Assembly: GCA_014155875.1 (NCBI GenBank)
Contig: JACEFZ010011063.1
Location: 372,001 to 436,000, forward strand
DNA length: 64,000 nt
Reading direction: 5' to 3'
DNA from: Cepaea nemoralis
Lineage: Eukaryota; Mollusca; Gastropoda; Stylommatophora; Helicidae
Shown: in pieces, positions 44,126-55,494 of the stretch
Layout of the letters: every line of letters starts with the position of its first letter
Position numbering within the stretch: the stretch's first letter is position 1
The notes under the pieces: generated by a model
The model's input: the letters and a program-made list of their open reading frames with translations, nothing else
What the model was told of the DNA's origin: nothing
The model's database searches: none
Position numbers and translations under genes: made by a program

Positions 44126-45265
44126 CCTGCCAGACAATGAACATCTATTCCCACACAAGATCTGCTCTTACACAAAAATCTTTTCCCACACAATTAACAT
44201 CTGCTCCCACACAATCATATCCTTCCACACAATGAACATCTCCTGTCGCACACTGAACATCTCCTCTTACACAATGAACATCTCCTTCCAAAAAATCAAT
44301 ATCTGCTCTCACACAAACATCACCTTCCACACAATGAACATCTCTCACACAAACATCTCCTTCCACACAATGTTGCTTCCTTCCACACAATGAACATATC
44401 CTCCCACAAAATGAACATCTCCTTCCACACAATGAAGATCTGCTCTCACACAAACTACTCCTTCCACACAATGAACATCTGCTGTGACACAAACATCTCC
44501 TTGTACACAGTGACCATTTCCTCCCACACAATGAACATCTTCTTCCACACAATGATCATCTCCTTCCACATAATGAACATTTTTTTTCCATACAATGAAA
44601 TATCCTCCCACACAATGAACATCTCCTTCCACACAATGAACATCTTCAACCACACAATGTACATCCTCTTCCACACAACGAACATCGCCTTCCACATAAT
44701 GAATAGTTTAGCTTAGTTTAGTCGATGGATCAACATCAAGGCACACGGGTGTAACCCATAAGTGCACCGTTCTCCTCCTAACTAAAACCTTTTTTCGTGC
44801 GCAGCAGTACACACGGGCGTCTGATCTCACTACCCAGAGACCAGGGGAAATTTTATTACTAGAAGTTCACGTGAAAAAAATCCCGGTCCTCACCGGGGCT
44901 TGAACCCTGGACCTCCAGCACTTGAGGGAGACACCATACCCCGAGACCACGCAACCCCCTACATAATGACTATCTGCTCTCACACAAACATCTCCTTCCA
45001 CACAATGAACATCTCCCTCCACACAATGAACATTTCCTTCCACACAATGAATATCTCCTCCCACACACATATCTCCTTCCACACGATGGACATTTCATTC
45101 AACACAATGAACATCCCCTTCCACACAATGAACATCTGCTCTGACACAAACATCTCTTTCTACATCATGAATAACTGCTCTCACACAAACATCTCCTTAC
45201 ACACAATGAACATCTGCTCTCTCACAAACACCACCTTCCACACAATATATATGAACATCTCCTCT
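44126..45265 (+). repeat. Second 21-bp satellite, main array
   Basis: About 42 units of TCCACACAATGAACATCTCCT, interrupted by the SINE at 44704-44961. Variants with TGCTCTCACACAAACATCTC alternate with the main unit, hinting at a 42-bp dimer. Open frames such as MNISFHT repeats are artefacts. Confidence 0.92.
44704..44961 (-). mobile_element. tRNA-derived SINE (reverse copy)
   Basis: Same family as 13831-14245: B-box region GGGTTCAAGCCCCGG and A-box region on the reverse strand, with a TTTAG-type tail at 44706. It is flanked by ACATAATGA on both sides (44694-44702 and 44961-44969), a plausible target-site duplication, though the satellite itself repeats. It is 150 bp shorter internally than the other copy. 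Confidence 0.75.
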
Positions 45266-45377
45266 CAGACAATTAACATTTTCCAGTACTTATCTGACGA
45301 GGCTGAGTCGAGCCAATGTGGTGTAAAGAACCTGACACCCAGAGAAGACAACACATTCCCATATATTTAGAGCTGCA

Positions 45378-46800
45378 CATGTAGCAAGATCACATGTAAC
45401 AAGATCACATGTAACAAGATCAAATGTCACAAGATCACATGTCACAAGATCACATGTAACAAGATCATATGAAACAAGATCAAATGTCACAAAATCACAT
45501 GTAACAAGATCACATGTCACACGATCACAAGATCACATGGTACATTTCAGATACTACAAGATCACATCTACCAGATCACTTGTTACAATTCACATGTTAC
45601 AAGATCACATGTCACAAGATAACATGTAACAAGATCACATGTCACAAGATTACATGTAACAAGATCACATGTCACAAGATCACATGTAACAAGATCACAA
45701 GATCACATTAACAAGATCACATGTCACACGATCACAAGATCACATGGTACATTTCACATACTACAAGATCACATTTACCAGATCACTTGTTACAATTCAC
45801 ATACTACAAGATCACATGTCACAAGATCACATGTAACAAGATCACATATCACAAGATCACATGTAACAAGATCACATGTCACAAGATCACATGTAACAAG
45901 ATCACATATAACAAGATCACATGTAACAAGATCACATGTAACAAGATCACATGTATCAAGATCACATGTAACAAGATCACATGTAACAAGATCATATGTA
46001 ACAAGATCTTAAGACACAAGATCACATGTAACAAGATCACATATCACAAGATCACATTAACAAGCTCACGTGTCATAAGATCACATGTAACAAGATCACA
46101 TATCACAAGATCACATGTAACAAGATCACATGTCACAAAATCACATGTAACAAGATCACATGTAACAAGATCACATGTAACAAGATCACATGTAACAAGA
46201 TCACATGTAACAAGATCATATGTAACAAGATCATATGTAACAAGATCTTATGGCACAAGATCACATGTAACAAGATCACATATCACAAGATCACATTAAC
46301 AAGCTCACGTGTCATAAGATCACATGTAACAAGATCACATGTAACAAGATCATATGTAACAAGATCACATGTCACAAGATCACTCACATGTCAAAAGATC
46401 ACATGTTACTAGATCACATGTCACAAGATCCCAAGTTCACATGGTAATTTCACATACTACAAGATCAGATTTACCAGATCACTTGTTACAATTCACATTT
46501 TACAAGATCAAATGTCACAAGATCACATGTTAAAGATCACATGTTTTAATTCACATATTACGAGATCATATGTTACTAGATCACATGTTACATGATCACA
46601 CATTACTAGATCACAAGTTACGATTCACGTGTTACAATGTAACATGTTACAAGACCACTTGTTATAAGATCACATGTTACAAGATCTCATCTTACAATGC
46701 ACATGTTACAAGATCACATGTTACAATTCACATGTTGCAAAATCAAATGTTACCAGAGAACATGTTACAAGATCACATGTTACAAAATCACACGTTAAAA
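45378..46800 (+). repeat. 15-bp satellite, ACAAGATCACATGTA
   Basis: About 90 units of 15 bp with ACATGT in nearly every one. Units ending GTAAC and GTCAC alternate over long runs, making a 30-bp dimer. A longer block (CACATGGTACATTTCA to CACTTGTTACAATTCAC) recurs at about 45535, 45750 and 46440, giving a higher-order structure. Confidence 0.95.
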
Positions 46801-46889
46801 CAAAGGCTGACAGACATATGATATTTATTGAACACATCAACAGAAATAGTGGAACATATATTATTTAGCCATGTGTGCAACAATACTAG

Positions 46890-47057
46890 GAAAGAGAGAG
46901 AGAACGAACGAACGAACGAACAAACTTTATTTTCAAAGGGTTAAGAATTGGGCACGCAGGCCCGTCTAACATTCTGCCCTTCTATCACTCTCTTTCATAC
47001 ATTATTTCATTCACACATCATTCAAGGCTAACGCGGGTAATCTTGTCCGGATTGAGG

Positions 47058-47144
<87 letters not shown>

Positions 47145-47330
47145 TCAAATCAAATCAAATCAATCAACTTTATTTTAAAAGGGTCACAAATTGGGCACGC
47201 AGGCCCGTCTTACATTCGGCCCTTCCAATAACTTATCTTTCGTACATCTTCACATAGGAAGAAAAAGAAAACATTGTAAAATGAATGTTGTAAACATAAA
47301 CGATGCAAATTACCATGTTTTGAGGCCCAT
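46890..47330 (-). mobile_element. Two LINE 3'-end copies with simple-repeat tails
   Basis: Reverse copies of the 3' end of the LINE family at 54100-56960. One (46894-47058) has GAAC tetranucleotides at its tail. The other (47141-47330) has ATCAA pentamers. A GA tract (47060-47140) lies between them. Both contain GGGCACGCAGGCCCGTCT. Confidence 0.85.
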
Positions 47331-49035
47331 CTCCCACCTCCCACACATCACACCACAATAACATCACCCCACCCACACACCACCACCCACTCATACACAC
47401 ACCCAGGGACACATACATACCCCACTAACCGACCCATCGCCCTCCCGCAACCCCCCACCAACACACATTGTCCTCACCTGTTCCCCCAACCCAAACACAC
47501 TCGCCACCCACACAAACATCCCCAACCAACCCACACATCCCACGCCCACCTACATACACAACCTAACCCACACACCCATACCCCACCCACACATCCTCTC
47601 CCCACCCACAACTCCAACCACCCATCCCCCAGCCACACCTCCATCGACCACATATTCCCCACCCACGAACACACATCCCCACCAACCACACATCGCACAT
47701 CCACTCACACATCCCTAAACCATACACACATAACCACCAACTGACATCTCCCTGCCACACACACACACACACACACACACATTTCCCTAACCACCTATAC
47801 ATCCCCAATTCACTCACACACACCCCACCACCCACACATACATCCTCCACCCACCCACACATGCCCTAACCCACATCCCACCACAATATTCCTAACCCAC
47901 GCACCACACACACATATCCCTCACCCACACATCCCACAACCAAATACCACCACACATCACCCACCTACACACAACACACATACCCCCAACCCACATACCA
48001 CACAATATCCCCACCCACACCCATACAGATACTCTCACCCACAAACCCCATATACCCCCACCCACACACCACACAAATCCACCACCCACACACACACATA
48101 CCCCCACACATCACACACATATCCCCAACCAACACACCACACACATCTCCCCACCCACACACACATTCCCCACCCATCCACCAACACTCACTCACTCACT
48201 CACTCACTCACCCACACATCCTCCACTACGCACCCACACACCCCTAACCAACCACCCCAACCAAACATCTCTCGATCAAACATATCCCCACCCACACACA
48301 TCCTCCACCAACTCATATATCCCGCCCCGACACATACACATCCCTCACCCACCTACACATCCCTAAGCCACTCACACACCGCCACCCACACATTCCCCAT
48401 CCACGCACACATTCCCCATCCACACACCCCACCACCCACACATACTTCCCTCAGCCACCACACATCCCCTACTCACCCACACATATCCACCACCCATACA
48501 CATATCCCGCAACAATCACACACATCCCCCACCCACACACTATCCCCCACCCACACACACATAACCTCACCCACCACAAACATACCCCCACCCACATACC
48601 ATGCACACATATCCCAAAGACACACACCATACACTTCTCCCCACCCTCCCTTACATCCCTAATCCACCCACACACATCCTCTACCCACACAACCCCGCCA
48701 CCCACACATACTTCTCCCAAACCATCCACACATCTCCACCCACCCACACATATCCCCCCACCCATACACACATCCCCCACACCCGTCCCATACACACATC
48801 CTTCACTCATAACCCATCCCCCACACCCATTCCCATACCCCTACTTTCAACCCTATACATCCATTCTCACATCCCACCAACACCCACAAATCTCACTACC
48901 CACCAATACCCATACACCCCAACCCATCCAAACGCATACCCCACCCACACATCCCCCACACACACATATCCCCACACTCACACACATCCTCCACACACAC
49001 ATTCACACATCCTCACATCTAGACACATACATAAT
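47331..49035 (+). repeat. C/A-rich degenerate minisatellite
   Basis: Variable units of CCCACCCACACATCC and CCCCACCCACACAC fill 1.7 kb, with strong strand bias (almost no G on the plus strand). It resumes at 49996-51062. The reverse strand is G-rich with frequent GGG runs. Open frames here (Pro/His/Thr or Val/Cys/Gly-Trp strings) are artefacts. The stretch 49036-49548 holds an AC tract (49216-49270) and nothing else visible. Confidence 0.9.
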
Positions 49036-49211
49036 GCCTCATGTGAGCATTGAAACTAGTATGAACAAACTCCCACACTTTACTCACACACATTCACTGA
49101 TAATTGTCGTGAGCAGTCTCATAAATATGTTAAAACATGGAGAAAATGTGTACATATACAGTGTGTGACGTACAAATAGTGATGCTCCCAAACACAGAGA
49201 TACACACAGAG

Positions 49212-49271
<60 letters not shown>

Positions 49272-49548
49272 TCACTCTCACGCTCACTCATTCTGTCTCT
49301 CATTCACACTCACTGACTCTCTCACTCAAACTACAGTAATGTACATAAGTTTATATTATACATGATAAAATCAAATGGTATTCAACTGATAATATGACAG
49401 GAGAAAGATAGGGAGGGAGAGAGGGGGAGAGTTGGACAAAGATGTGGAAATCTGAAATAATTGGGCAACAAATTACAATTTAACAAATAACAGATGAGAT
49501 CGAATGTTAGAAAGTTATAATCGCCCGCGTATGCCACAGACCAGTCAC

Positions 49549-49650
49549 AGGAAGAAGAAGAAGAAGAAGAAGAAGAAGAAGAAGAAGAAGAAGAAGAAGA
49601 AGAAGAAGAAGAAGAAGAAGAAGAAGAAGAAGAAGAAGAAGAAGAAGAAG
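49549..49650 (+). repeat. (GAA)n tract
   Basis: About 34 GAA units are followed by degenerate AGCAG/ACAGAAGCAG repeats to 49715. Confidence 0.97.
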
Positions 49651-49715
49651 CGGCAGCACCAACAGTAGCGACAGAAGCAGACGTAGAAGCAGCAACAGCA
49701 GTAGTAACAGAAGCA

Positions 49716-49995
49716 GGACGAACGAACGAACGAACGAACGAACGAACGAACGAACTTTATTTTAAAAGGGTAACAAATTGGGCACGCAGGCCCGTCTTAC
49801 ATTCGGCCCCTTCGATCACTCATCTTTCATTCATCAAATGTGCATGTTACATTTACATAGGAAAAAAAACATTGTCAAATTGAATTTGTAAGCATAAACA
49901 ATGCATATTACGCATGGTACATTCACATGGGGAAAAAATAACATTGTCAGATGAAAGTTGTAAACATAAACAGTGCATATTGCAATGTTGAGAGA
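49716..49995 (-). mobile_element. LINE 3'-end copy with (GAAC)n tail
   Basis: Reverse copy, tail of GAAC tetranucleotides at 49716-49753, then the core GGGCACGCAGGCCCGTCT. It includes a duplicated stretch (TTGTAAACATAAAC-like at 49895 and 49965). It interrupts the C-rich minisatellite. Confidence 0.85.
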
Positions 49996-51062
49996 CACAT
50001 TCCCCATTCACCCTCACACCCCGCAGCCACCCGCACATCCCTCAGCCACCCACATATCCCCCACCCACCACACCCCCACGCACCCACACATACCTCCACG
50101 CACTCACACAGACTCAGGCAAACATATATGCCGCCACCCACCCACCGATCCCCCGCCTACACACATTTCCCCACCCACACATACATCCCACACCCATCCC
50201 ATAACCGACACGCACACACCCACCCACATATTATCCACCACCCACCCGCAACCACGCAGCAAAACACACATCACAAAACGACACAAACATACCCCCGTCA
50301 ACCCACACATTCCGCACCTATCCATAAATACATCCTGCACCCTCATAATTTTCCCCACCACCCACACAGACATCAGCCAACCTACTCCCCACTCACCCAC
50401 CCACACACACATCAGCCAACCTACACCCACTCACCCACCCAATATCCGCCACCTCTCAACTACACATCCTCCACCTATACACACATCCCCACCCACAAAC
50501 ACATCTCCCGACCTGCCCACACATATCCCCCACCCATAAGCACCCAAAAACACACACCTCACACCCACACACACCCACCACCCACATATACCCTACCCAC
50601 ACACATCCGCCGCTCACACACATCTTCCCACAAACAAACACATCCCCCAACAATACACTCATCTCTCACACACATCCACCCACTCACGTACTCATCCATC
50701 AACCACTCACACCCACACATCACCCACCCGCCCATCAACACATGCATCTCTCATATACCCTCCCAACCACACACACTCCAACCACCCAGCCAAACACACA
50801 TCCCCCTTCCTCACATACATCCGTCATCCACCTGCGCATCCCACACCTCCCCCACCTTTCACACATCTCCACTCCCACACAAAACTCCACCCATAAACAC
50901 ATTCCACCCCCACACCCCCTCCCCACATGCATTCCTCATACACATCCCCGCCCGCACATCTCTCACCCACACACACATCTCCCCACCCACCCACATTTCT
51001 CCCACCTACAAACATCCTCACCCCCCACACCTCCACCCACTCACATTTACCCCATCCACACT
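49996..51062 (+). repeat. C/A-rich minisatellite, second block
   Basis: Continuation of the array at 47331-49035 with the same CCCACACATCC character. Confidence 0.9.
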
Positions 51063-51085
51063 TCAGAAGTAGAAGCAGCAGCAAC

Positions 51086-51205
51086 CGAAGAAGAAGAAGA
51101 AGAAGAAGAAGAAGAAGAAGAAGAAGAAGAAGAAGAAGAAGAAGAAGAAGAAGAAGACGAAGAAGAAGAAGAAGAAGGAGGAGGAGGAGGAGGAGGAGGG
51201 GAGGG
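51086..51205 (+). repeat. (GAA)n / (GGA)n tract
   Basis: About 90 bp GAA followed by GGA runs, adjoining the 3' end of the next LINE. Confidence 0.97.
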
Positions 51206-51483
51206 TAGAGAGGGGAGTAGGGTACTTAGTTAGTCGACAGATCATCCTCATTGCACATCGAACCATTCAGTCCATGAGTGCTCGGATCCCCTCCTCAAAT
51301 CCCGCAGCGTGTAGAGGCTAACGACACCAGTTTTGTGTTGTTTTATCAATCTTCTTTGGCTTCCTGCGTAGTGTTCTTGCTTGGCCACACCTCTTTTAAT
51401 TTGCTGTTCTCGCAGTCTAACCATGGTTGTAGATTCACAGTCATCACTTGGTTCTCCCAAAAGTCTTACTTCTCGTAGAGCAT

Positions 51484-52000
51484 TCAGAATGTCAGCCTGT
51501 CAATGGCACGTCCGCCCTCCACAGTAGCCTTACCTGCGAGCTTGTCAGCCCGCTCATTTCCTTGTACTCCCGCATGCCCTTGCACGAAGATGAAACTAAT
51601 CTTTGCCAGCCGAGACCGCTCCAGAGACAGCAACCACTCTCTTCGGATCCACCCTATCTTTATCCTTTTGAGCATGCTCATTGAGTCACTAAGGAAATTG
51701 CCCTAGTGAATGTCTGTGTTTCGAGCCATGTTATTGCTTTACTTACTGCCATGACTTCTATAGTCAGGCCAGGCTACTTGTGGTCTCAACAAAAGCACCA
51801 GAGTCCTCCTTCGTAGTTCTCCCTCCGGCCTGAGCCGTAAAGGCCAATATGAGCTTCTCACATGTCGGACGACCGACCCATCTGTGTAGATGAGAGCATC
51901 ATCGTCTAACGAATTCTCGAAGATCAACGCTTGTATTTCCGCCTCCACGGCAACCGGATTATCTTGTCTGCATTTTCTGTATAGTTGGATGCAAACAGAA
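51484..52000 (-). pseudogene. LINE RNase H fragment
   Basis: DDDALIYTDGSVVRH (51890-51930, first catalytic Asp) and, in another frame, FVQGHAGVQGNERADKLAGKA (51500-51590, the conserved GH and final AD). Frameshifts separate the two. The C-terminal tail runs on to about 51248. Confidence 0.8.
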
Positions 52001-52696
52001 AAGGACGTACAGAAATCTGTTGGCACTGGTACCCACTCCTCGCCAGGTTCTAAGTCCTCAAGTGCACATACCTGTTGAAGAATGTCTTCGGCTTGATCCA
52101 TCCACGACCTTCCTCTTTGTAACCTGCTGCCCTTCACCATCCTAATTTCACTATGCAGTGCATGTTGTGTTTTTTGCGTTGACTCCGAGGTAGGCATGTG
52201 CTCTGTAGATTTGTATTCTGTCTTCAATGGTTGGAAAATCAAGAAGGTAGCGCATCGCCCTGCATGCTGTATCTCTTGTACATCCAAGAATAATGCGCGT
52301 GGCTTCGTTCTGTATCCTTTCCATCCATTTTATCTGCTTACGGCTGAGAATCAGGATCACCATCGCATACTCAAAAACAGACATGATCAGCCCCTCGTAT
52401 AGAAGACATAGATGGCGCTGCTCAAAGTTTGCTGCCGCCATCACCCGCATCGTAGCCAAACCCCATTTGGCCTTTGTTATCACCTGGTCTATATGCTCAT
52501 TTTAAGCAAGGCTTCGATCAAAACGTATCCCTAGGTAATTCATTGCCTGCGTTCTTTCCACAGTCTCTGAACACAGATTTACCGTTGGTGTTGGAGTATT
52601 GACAATATGGTTATTCAAAGAGAATCATGTCACTGTTGCCTTTGTTGGATTGACCATTGCCCCAGCTTCAATACACCAAGTACTTATGTGATTGAG

Positions 52697-53005
52697 TTAG
52701 GTTTGTTGTTCCACAGCAACCTGATCTCTATCCTTACCCTGACGATACACTAAAACATCGTCGGCATATGACAGTGTCCTCCCCGGTCCAGTGATCTGCT
52801 CGCTGGTGATTCTCACAGTGTAGGCGTTGAACAGCACCGGAGATAATGGTGATCCCACTGGTAGGCCAGGATATATTGTTGTTGGTTCCGAAGTCCAATT
52901 GCCACATCTGAAAACTACTTTCCCTTGGATGAGGGCTGCGACGATCCAACTAAGGAGGAAAGGATTTATCTTGAGTTCAAAAAGCTGAAGCATTAAGAAA
53001 TCCAA
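52697..53005 (-). CDS. LINE reverse transcriptase core fragment
   Basis: 102 codons carrying GLPVGSPLSPVLFNAY (the G-x-PxGS-PLSP block) and TLSYADDVLVYRQGKD (the YADD active site). It is separated by frameshifts from the fingers upstream and from the thumb downstream (52151-52483, with KWMERIQNEATRIILG). Confidence 0.85.
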   Translation of the reverse strand: MDFLMLQLFELKINPFLLSWIVAALIQGKVVFRCGNWTSEPTTIYPGLPVGSPLSPVLFNAYTVRITSEQITGPGRTLSYADDVLVYRQGKDRDQVAVEQQT

Positions 53006-53433
53006 TGTTACTGTGTTGTACTCATCTTCAAGATCAATCGTTGCAGCAAAGATTGCAATGCCTGCGTTGAAACCTTCATAGACGTCATGTGCAAGAAGTG
53101 CTGCATTGGTTCAGGTGTCTCTTTTTGGACGATAACCTCCCAGAGGAGGTGGGAAAACACCTTGCTTCTCTAGCTGGCTTGATATTTTCGTGGCAATTAA
53201 CTTCTCCAGCAGCTTGCCTATTGTATTCTGCATGGTTATATACGATATCCCTAATTTTTTGTGGTCTTTGCCAGGCTTCGGCAAGGGAATCAGATAACTG
53301 TGTAACCACTATCCCTTTATGTTAGCGCTCCCTGGGGGAACGGGGGAATAGAGGCAGGAGGAGAAGGAGGAGGAGAATCAGAGCTTATCCAGGCATGCTT
53401 ATAGTCTTTGCTTTCAGATTGTCTCGTCGCGAT

Positions 53434-53582
53434 ATGTGGAGAATCATTGCAAGGATGGTGGCGTTGGTGGTTGCCCTAGGGGCCGTCAAGGGGACACTGG
53501 TACCCGAGCTACCCGAGTTCGCTGTCAGGTTTTACCGCACTTTTGGGCAAGGTAGCAGCAACATTGTCGTTTCACCTTACAG
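53434..53582 (+). CDS. Serpin, first coding exon
   Basis: 149 coding bases from ATG 53434 to a GTAAGT donor at 53583. The first 20 residues (MWRIIARMVALVVALGAVKG) form a signal peptide, so the product is predicted to be secreted. ELPEFAVRFYRTFGQGSSN then IVVSPY follows. This is the start of the serpin fold (helix A, then strand 6B with the N-x-V-x-SPYS motif). A polypyrimidine-AG acceptor (TTGCTTTCAG at 53408-53417) just upstream suggests a 5' non-coding exon further left; the in-frame ATG at 53395 would lie in that intron. The exon ends in phase 2, which exon 2 completes to Ser, giving SPYS. A non-transposon host gene. Confidence 0.82.
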
Positions 53583-53650
53583 GTAAGTTTCTCTCATTAG
53601 ATCACGGGCCACACCTTACAGGTAATTGTCTCTCATTAGATCACGGGTTA
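53583..53650 (+). repeat. 39-bp tandem duplication of the splice donor
   Basis: CACCTTACAGGTAA and the following TCTCTCATTAGATCACGGG occur twice (donors at 53583 and 53622). Use of the second donor would add 39 bases that begin with an in-frame TAA. Confidence 0.85.
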
Positions 53651-53689
53651 CAGGTTGAATTACCAGTTTTAAACGAGGCTCGGATTGAT

Positions 53690-54019
53690 TGATGCTACGA
53701 GTCACTGATTTATTGATGTATAAGTCTTGTACGAGATAGATTCATCGATGTAAAAGACTGAGATTGATCAATGTTCGAGGCTGAGATTGATCGATGTACG
53801 AGACTGAGATTTATCGATGTACGAGACTGAGATTAATTGATATACGTGGCTTGTAAGAGATGCTGACAGATGTAAGTTTTCTTTACGCGCCCGCTTGACA
53901 GATGTAAGTTGTGTAAATGTGACTGGTTGACGTGGAAGCTTTGAACACGCACCTGTCTGTCCGTCTGTCTGTCTGTCTGTCCTGTCCGTCCGTCTGTCCG
54001 TCCGTCCGTCCGTCCGTCC

Positions 54020-54096
<77 letters not shown>

Positions 54097-54098
54097 GC
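53690..54098 (+). repeat. About 30-bp repeat and (TCTG)n tract in serpin intron 1
   Basis: Imperfect GACTGAGATTGATCGATGTAC-like units (ending in TGTAC) lie at 53690-53850. TCTG/TCCG tetranucleotides lie at 53950-54098. Confidence 0.85.
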
Positions 54099-54099
54099 C

Positions 54100-54498
54100 C
54101 ACCGTAGGCTAGATTTTGAAACCTGTGAGATTGAGTGTGTATGGTTTGAGGTTAAGCTTCAAAATCGCATACTCCTAGTAGTTGGCTATCTTTATCGAAA
54201 CCCCAGTGCAGGAAATATCTGGTATGAAAAATTCACCACCATGATGGATGTAGTCTTTAGTAATGCTAGAGAAATAATACTGCTAGGTGACTTCAATATA
54301 GACACTAACAAATCAAACAAAACATGGGAAAACATAATAGAGTCATATAACCTCCAACAATTAGTCAGACAAGCCACTAGAATAACAATATCATCTGCAA
54401 CACTTATAGATCATATCTATACTACGTGTGCTGACATCACAGAATGTACTGTACCTATTAATGGAATGAGTGATTGCAACCTTGTACGTTGCACGTAG
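54100..54498 (+). CDS. LINE endonuclease C-terminal half
   Basis: About 130 codons after the TCTG repeat: LVVGYLYRNPSA, then ILLGDFNIDTN (GDFN-type motif), then a TLIDHIYTTC block and MSDCNLV where SDH is expected. The final motif is mutated (SDC), so the nuclease is probably inactive. The apparent start Met at 53932 is in the repeat and not genuine. Confidence 0.75.
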   Translation, partial: HRRLDFETCEIECVWFEVKLQNRILLVVGYLYRNPSAGNIWYEKFTTMMDVVFSNAREIILLGDFNIDTNKSNKTWENIIESYNLQQLVRQATRITISSATLIDHIYTTCADITECTVPINGMSDCNLVRCT

Positions 54499-55494
54499 TA
54501 GAAAAGAGGTACCAAAACTCCCAAACACAAACATATAAGTATAAAATATAGAAATTACAAAAACTTCAATCAAGATGTCTTTTTACAAGATTTGCTCAAC
54601 TCATCTCTGGACTATGTTTACCAGTTTCCTGACCCAGACGATGCTTTGGACCACTGGCTGAAGACCTTTCTAAGCGTATTTGATAAGCATGTTTCATTTA
54701 AGGAAGTTCGTGGTAAACATCCCACTAAGCCCCCGTGGATCACACAGGAGGTAGTGGAACTTATGAGAGACCGGGACAGGGCACATACAAATAGAGATCT
54801 AACTATGTACAGTAGTCTGAGAAACAAAGTTCAATATGTTATTCGAAAGGAAAAGAAAATCTATTTTAAGAACTTAATAATAGATAAAACCAACAATAAA
54901 GATATATGGAAAGCAATTAATACCTTGACAAAAAAACAGAAATCATCACAATCGTTACCATCAAATCAGGTTACATGTGATCAATTCAGTAGTTTCTTTC
55001 AGTCTGACATAAACCAACTGAAGGCTGCAATACCAGATCTGCCTCATGACATATCTTTATTATCATCATTCTGTGAGAGCAAATGCTATGGAGACATTCC
55101 CACAAACATACCGCTAATGACGACCACTGAAGTATTTACTCATCTCAGTAACCTATAAAACAATAACTCATCAGGACAGGATGGAATCAGTAATCGGATC
55201 CTTCGCTATGCTGCACCGGCGATCTGCGAGTCACAAACTTTTATATACAATCAATGTCTCACCAAAGGTCACTTCCTATCAGCCTTTAAAATCGCTAAAG
55301 TGTATCCTCATTTAAAAGCTGGTTCATTAGACGATTGCATCTGAGTAATTATAGGCCAATTTCCATATTATCCTCTTTATCCAAACCGCCAGAAAAGCAC
55401 ATCCACACTAGAGCACTTAGTTCGCCACAAACTAATAGCTGACAGTCAGTCAGGATTTCGGCCAAAATATTCCTGCCATACGGCCCTAACAAAC

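Larger units (their letters stand above)
51224..53330 (-). mobile_element. RNase-H LINE, 5'-truncated
   Basis: Reverse-oriented element with reverse transcriptase and RNase H but no endonuclease. RT blocks lie at about 53110-53330 (PLPKPGKDHKKLGISY and LEKLIATKIS) and 52697-53005. A thumb/linker region lies at 52151-52483, and RNase H at 51484-52000. Many frameshifts. Its 5' end stops about 100 bp before the serpin exon. Confidence 0.82.

Noticed and set aside
45378..46800. Regular short repeats resembling a CRISPR array
   Set aside because: Units are contiguous 15-mers without spacers in a eukaryotic satellite; no cas genes.
49951..51072. 373-codon Pro/His/Thr-rich open frame
   Set aside because: Degenerate C-rich minisatellite without stops; no start context, domain or boundary signal, and the array continues on both sides of it.
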